From Candidatus Methanoperedentaceae archaeon (GTDB taxonomy: Archaea; Halobacteriota; Methanosarcinia; Methanosarcinales; Methanoperedenaceae), in the NCBI GenBank assembly GCA_014859785.1, contig JACUTP010000107.1:1-6373 (forward strand): 6,373 nucleotides of DNA, written 5' to 3'. This document shows, piece after piece, positions 4,338 through 6,373 of this stretch (within the stretch, counting starts at the first letter, position 1; each line of letters begins with the position of its first letter). A program made the translations under genes and the position numbers. Under the pieces are notes generated by a model. The model had not been told where the DNA came from. It saw nothing but the letters and a program-made list of their open reading frames with translations, and did not search any database.

Positions 4338-5835
4338 TTGCTTCCTTAAACCTTCCTACAACAAAATCCTTTTCAAGCGCTTCGAGGAAATACCCCGCGC
4401 GAGGTCCTGATTTTATACCGAGTAATGACTGGTACACGGCTTCAAAAACCTGTTTTCCCGTGATACCGGCTTTTTCGGCGACATTATATATATTTTCATG
4501 GATTTCCTGCCCGCTCATGCCGTGCTCAATAGCATCTGCCAGTATGGAAAGTGCCTGTTTCTGCCCGTCAGAGAAACTCTTAACCTGCGGAGGAAGCGTT
4601 TCCTGTACCTTGAACTTAACATTCGGCGGTGCGTATTTATCCAGCCAGTTCCTTGCATTACCTGCCCTTTGCCTGATGGCTGAAACATCAGACGTGTCAT
4701 AACCGGTCCGCTTAAGGACTTTTAGCAAATAATCAAGCTCCCGCCCCTCAGCAATCTGCACGGCAGTTACCATGTGCCTGTACGGTATATCGGTTGGACT
4801 GGCAGCATCTGTCTGGGAAAGTTTGTAAGCCCGTTTATCACCTTCAACCCGGTCGTACTCATCAATCAGGTTAAGCAATGACATGCCAGGGTCAAATTCG
4901 ATATGTTTTTCCGGTCTTTGCCTGATTATAAGATACCTCAGTACTTCAGGAGGTACGATTTCAAGCATATCCCCGATGGAAATTGCAAGACCTGTGGATG
5001 AGTGCATGGCACCCCTGCCTTTTAACATAATCCACTCGTACACTATCGGGTACGGCGGTTCGTAATCGTAAATCTCGCGGGAAATCCGCTTCCCTGTATC
5101 GTAAGACCCGCCTGCTGTGGCATGGTCTTTACCGAAAGGCTCGACTGTTGTGCCAAATATAGCCCATCGTGCAGGCCAGTCAACGCGCCATGTGAGTTTC
5201 CCGCCCCCGTTCATCGGTACTGTGCCGTTTGAGCCGCAGCTGCACGAATAATCAATGGTTTCTTTTTCGATACCAAAGCCTGTAACCCTGGTGGTGGTAA
5301 GCCGACCGCATTCTCTGCATATGGGATTAAACGGGTTCCAGCCAGGTTCAAGCTCCCGCCCTGAGATTTCAGATATTATACCTGCAATGGCATCCCGGTT
5401 TATGAGTGCCTTTTTTATGCTGTCAAGGTATTTTCCCTGCCTGTAAAGTTCATCTGCCCTGTAAACTTCGGGTTGTATTCCAAGAGTGTGCAGTGCTTCG
5501 ATAAATGGCAGCAGGAAATGCTCGGCATAGTTCATGTGTCTGCCGCAGGGGCAGGGGATGTCTGACAGCGGTTTTCCGACATGGGCTTCATAGTCATCGG
5601 ACAGGAACGGGTAAACTTTGCGAAGCGGGTCAAGGGTATCTGCGATATAGATAAGGCGAACGTCTGCGCCTTTATCCTTTAATGCCCGGTAAGCAGCATC
5701 AGCCGTGACAACTTCCCGCATGTTGCCGATATGGATTGCTCCTGAAGGCGTGATACCTGATGCCACTGTATGCTTATTTCCTCTTGCAAGTACTTCTCCT
5801 GCGATTACGTCTGCCCAGTGTATAGTCTCGTTCAT
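4330..5835 (-). CDS. lysS: Lysyl-tRNA synthetase, class I
   Basis: This enzyme charges tRNA-Lys with lysine in the cytosol; the class I form is typical of most archaea and a few bacteria. From the ATG at 5835 it has 501 residues. Numbering from there, the Rossmann catalytic domain opens with P-S-G-A-I-H35-I-G-N38 (the HIGH signature). Cysteine pairs at about 95/97, 173/176 and 198/200 suggest structural zinc. The second signature, normally KMSKS, reads A276-M-H-S-S-T-G, lacking its first lysine; degenerate forms occur in archaeal members, as I recall. The C-terminal helical part (about 320-501) is the anticodon-binding region. In-frame ATGs at 5844 and 5853 would add three or six residues (MWFMAQ). 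I prefer 5835 because the protein then opens with MNETIHWAD, as expected for the family, and because the TATA-like element at 5859-5867 fits a start there. No Shine-Dalgarno site is visible. The gene is convergent with hsp20 and divergent from coaD. Confidence 0.95.
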   Translation of the reverse strand: MNETIHWADVIAGEVLARGNKHTVASGITPSGAIHIGNMREVVTADAAYRALKDKGADVRLIYIADTLDPLRKVYPFLSDDYEAHVGKPLSDIPCPCGRHMNYAEHFLLPFIEALHTLGIQPEVYRADELYRQGKYLDSIKKALINRDAIAGIISEISGRELEPGWNPFNPICRECGRLTTTRVTGFGIEKETIDYSCSCGSNGTVPMNGGGKLTWRVDWPARWAIFGTTVEPFGKDHATAGGSYDTGKRISREIYDYEPPYPIVYEWIMLKGRGAMHSSTGLAISIGDMLEIVPPEVLRYLIIRQRPEKHIEFDPGMSLLNLIDEYDRVEGDKRAYKLSQTDAASPTDIPYRHMVTAVQIAEGRELDYLLKVLKRTGYDTSDVSAIRQRAGNARNWLDKYAPPNVKFKVQETLPPQVKSFSDGQKQALSILADAIEHGMSGQEIHENIYNVAEKAGITGKQVFEAVYQSLLGIKSGPRAGYFLEALEKDFVVGRFKEASR

Positions 5836-5858
5836 CTGTGCCATAAACCACATAAGGG

Positions 5859-5867
5859 ATATTAAAA
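5859..5867. promoter_or_regulatory. Single AT-rich element able to act as TATA box in both directions (lysS / coaD)
   Basis: The element reads ATATTAAAA on the + strand and TTTTAATAT on the - strand. Its centre (5863) is about 26 bases from predicted starts near 5889 (+, for the ATG at 5897) and near 5837 (-, for the ATG at 5835). Both mRNAs would be nearly leaderless, matching the absence of Shine-Dalgarno sites for both genes. A weaker second candidate for lysS is TTTTAAGA on the - strand at 5880-5887, which would suit the ATG at 5853. Confidence 0.45.
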
Positions 5868-5896
5868 GATACTCTTATCGTCTTAAAACCCAATTT

Positions 5897-6367
5897 ATGG
5901 CACCTATGACACGGATAGCTGTCGGAGGAACGTTTGACCCGTTACATGACGGTCATAAGGCGCTGCTTCGCAAAGCGGTTGAATTGAGTGGGGATGGCGA
6001 ACTGATTGTTGGAATTACGTCCGATGAGCTTGCAGGAAAAAAATGCCATGAGGTTTCAGGGTATAATTTGCGCTGTGAACATGTCAGGATTTTTGTAAGG
6101 TCACAGGGCGCAGCTCCTGTAATTGTAAGGCTGGATGACCCTTACGGTCCAACTTTACACGATGATTTTGATTATCTTGTCGTGTCGCCTGAAACCCATC
6201 CAGCGGCTCTTGAAATTAACAGGTTGCGCAGGGAGAAAGGGCTGCGCGAGATTCAGGTTATTCTTGTGGATTACGTCATTGCGGATGACGGGCTTCCGAT
6301 TTCAAGTACCAGGATTAAAAACGGGGAGATAGATGTGCATGGGAAAGTGCTGGATAGCAATAACTAA
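5897..6367 (+). CDS. coaD: Pantetheine-phosphate adenylyltransferase (archaeal PPAT)
   Basis: The 156-residue enzyme transfers AMP from ATP to 4'-phosphopantetheine, making dephospho-CoA (EC 2.7.7.3), the penultimate step of coenzyme A synthesis. It is a nucleotidyltransferase of the HxGH superfamily. V-G-G-T-F-D-P-L-H17-D-G-H20 near the N terminus holds the ATP-binding signature, followed by E-L-I-V-G-I-T-S-D. The closing signature I135-S-S-T-R139 lies near the C terminus. Length and motifs fit the archaeal branch, which differs from bacterial CoaD. The open frame continues upstream to 5705, but that part is antisense to lysS and is not coding. I take the ATG at 5897, eight bases after the predicted transcription start; the ATG at 5906 (MTRIAVGG) is an equally readable alternative, three residues shorter. 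No Shine-Dalgarno site is seen. It runs divergently from lysS and ends six bases before the window does. Confidence 0.93.
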   Translation: MAPMTRIAVGGTFDPLHDGHKALLRKAVELSGDGELIVGITSDELAGKKCHEVSGYNLRCEHVRIFVRSQGAAPVIVRLDDPYGPTLHDDFDYLVVSPETHPAALEINRLRREKGLREIQVILVDYVIADDGLPISSTRIKNGEIDVHGKVLDSNN

Positions 6368-6373
6368 CAAACG

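Noticed and set aside
5705..5896. Upstream extension of the PPAT frame by 64 codons
   Set aside because: It is antisense to the N-terminal coding part of lysS and resembles no PPAT; the family fold starts at the ATG at 5897 or 5906.
1..6373. CRISPR arrays, tRNA genes, insertion sequences, att sites
   Set aside because: No regularly spaced repeats, cloverleaf structures, transposase fragments or terminal inverted repeats were found on reading both strands.

Overview
The window reads as chromosomal DNA from a euryarchaeon, most likely of the Methanosarcinales or a related methanogen/ANME lineage. The support is archaeal gene content: a two-domain CDC48/VAT ATPase, a stand-alone TRAM protein, a class I lysyl-tRNA synthetase, an archaeal-type pantetheine-phosphate adenylyltransferase, and a small CxxC-x17-CxxC protein of a kind I associate with Methanosarcina. 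It also has AT-rich box-A promoters and several genes without a Shine-Dalgarno site. The genus cannot be fixed from sequence alone. I see no mobile element, CRISPR array, tRNA or rRNA.

Layout. (1) 39-752 (+): a membrane-anchored DsbA/thioredoxin-fold protein with a CGHC active site. (2) 780-1471 (+): a compact stress-type RNA-binding operon. It has a TATA box, a perfect 11-bp palindrome at the predicted transcription start, a leader of about 90 nt with a bulged hairpin, a TRAM protein starting at TTG, a 70-residue RGG-box zinc protein, and a strong hairpin/T-tract terminator. (3) 1472-1662: an intergenic stretch holding an unexplained long imperfect stem (1491-1535), two candidate TATA boxes and a 14-bp near-palindrome. 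(4) 1663-4313 (+): CDC48 coupled by an ATGA overlap to a small Hsp20-like protein, ending in a hairpin shared with the convergent gene. (5) 4330-5835 (-): class I lysyl-tRNA synthetase. (6) 5897-6367 (+): CoA-pathway adenylyltransferase, divergent from lysS, apparently from one shared AT-rich promoter element.

Functionally the left two thirds look like a quality-control neighbourhood: thiol redox chemistry outside the membrane, RNA chaperoning by the TRAM/RGG pair, and protein unfolding by CDC48 with its sHsp. The right third is housekeeping. The individual gene families are known. The less ordinary material is regulatory (palindromes, leader hairpin, orphan stem, shared promoter) and the pairing of small RNA-binding proteins. 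I found no clearly unprecedented multi-gene system.
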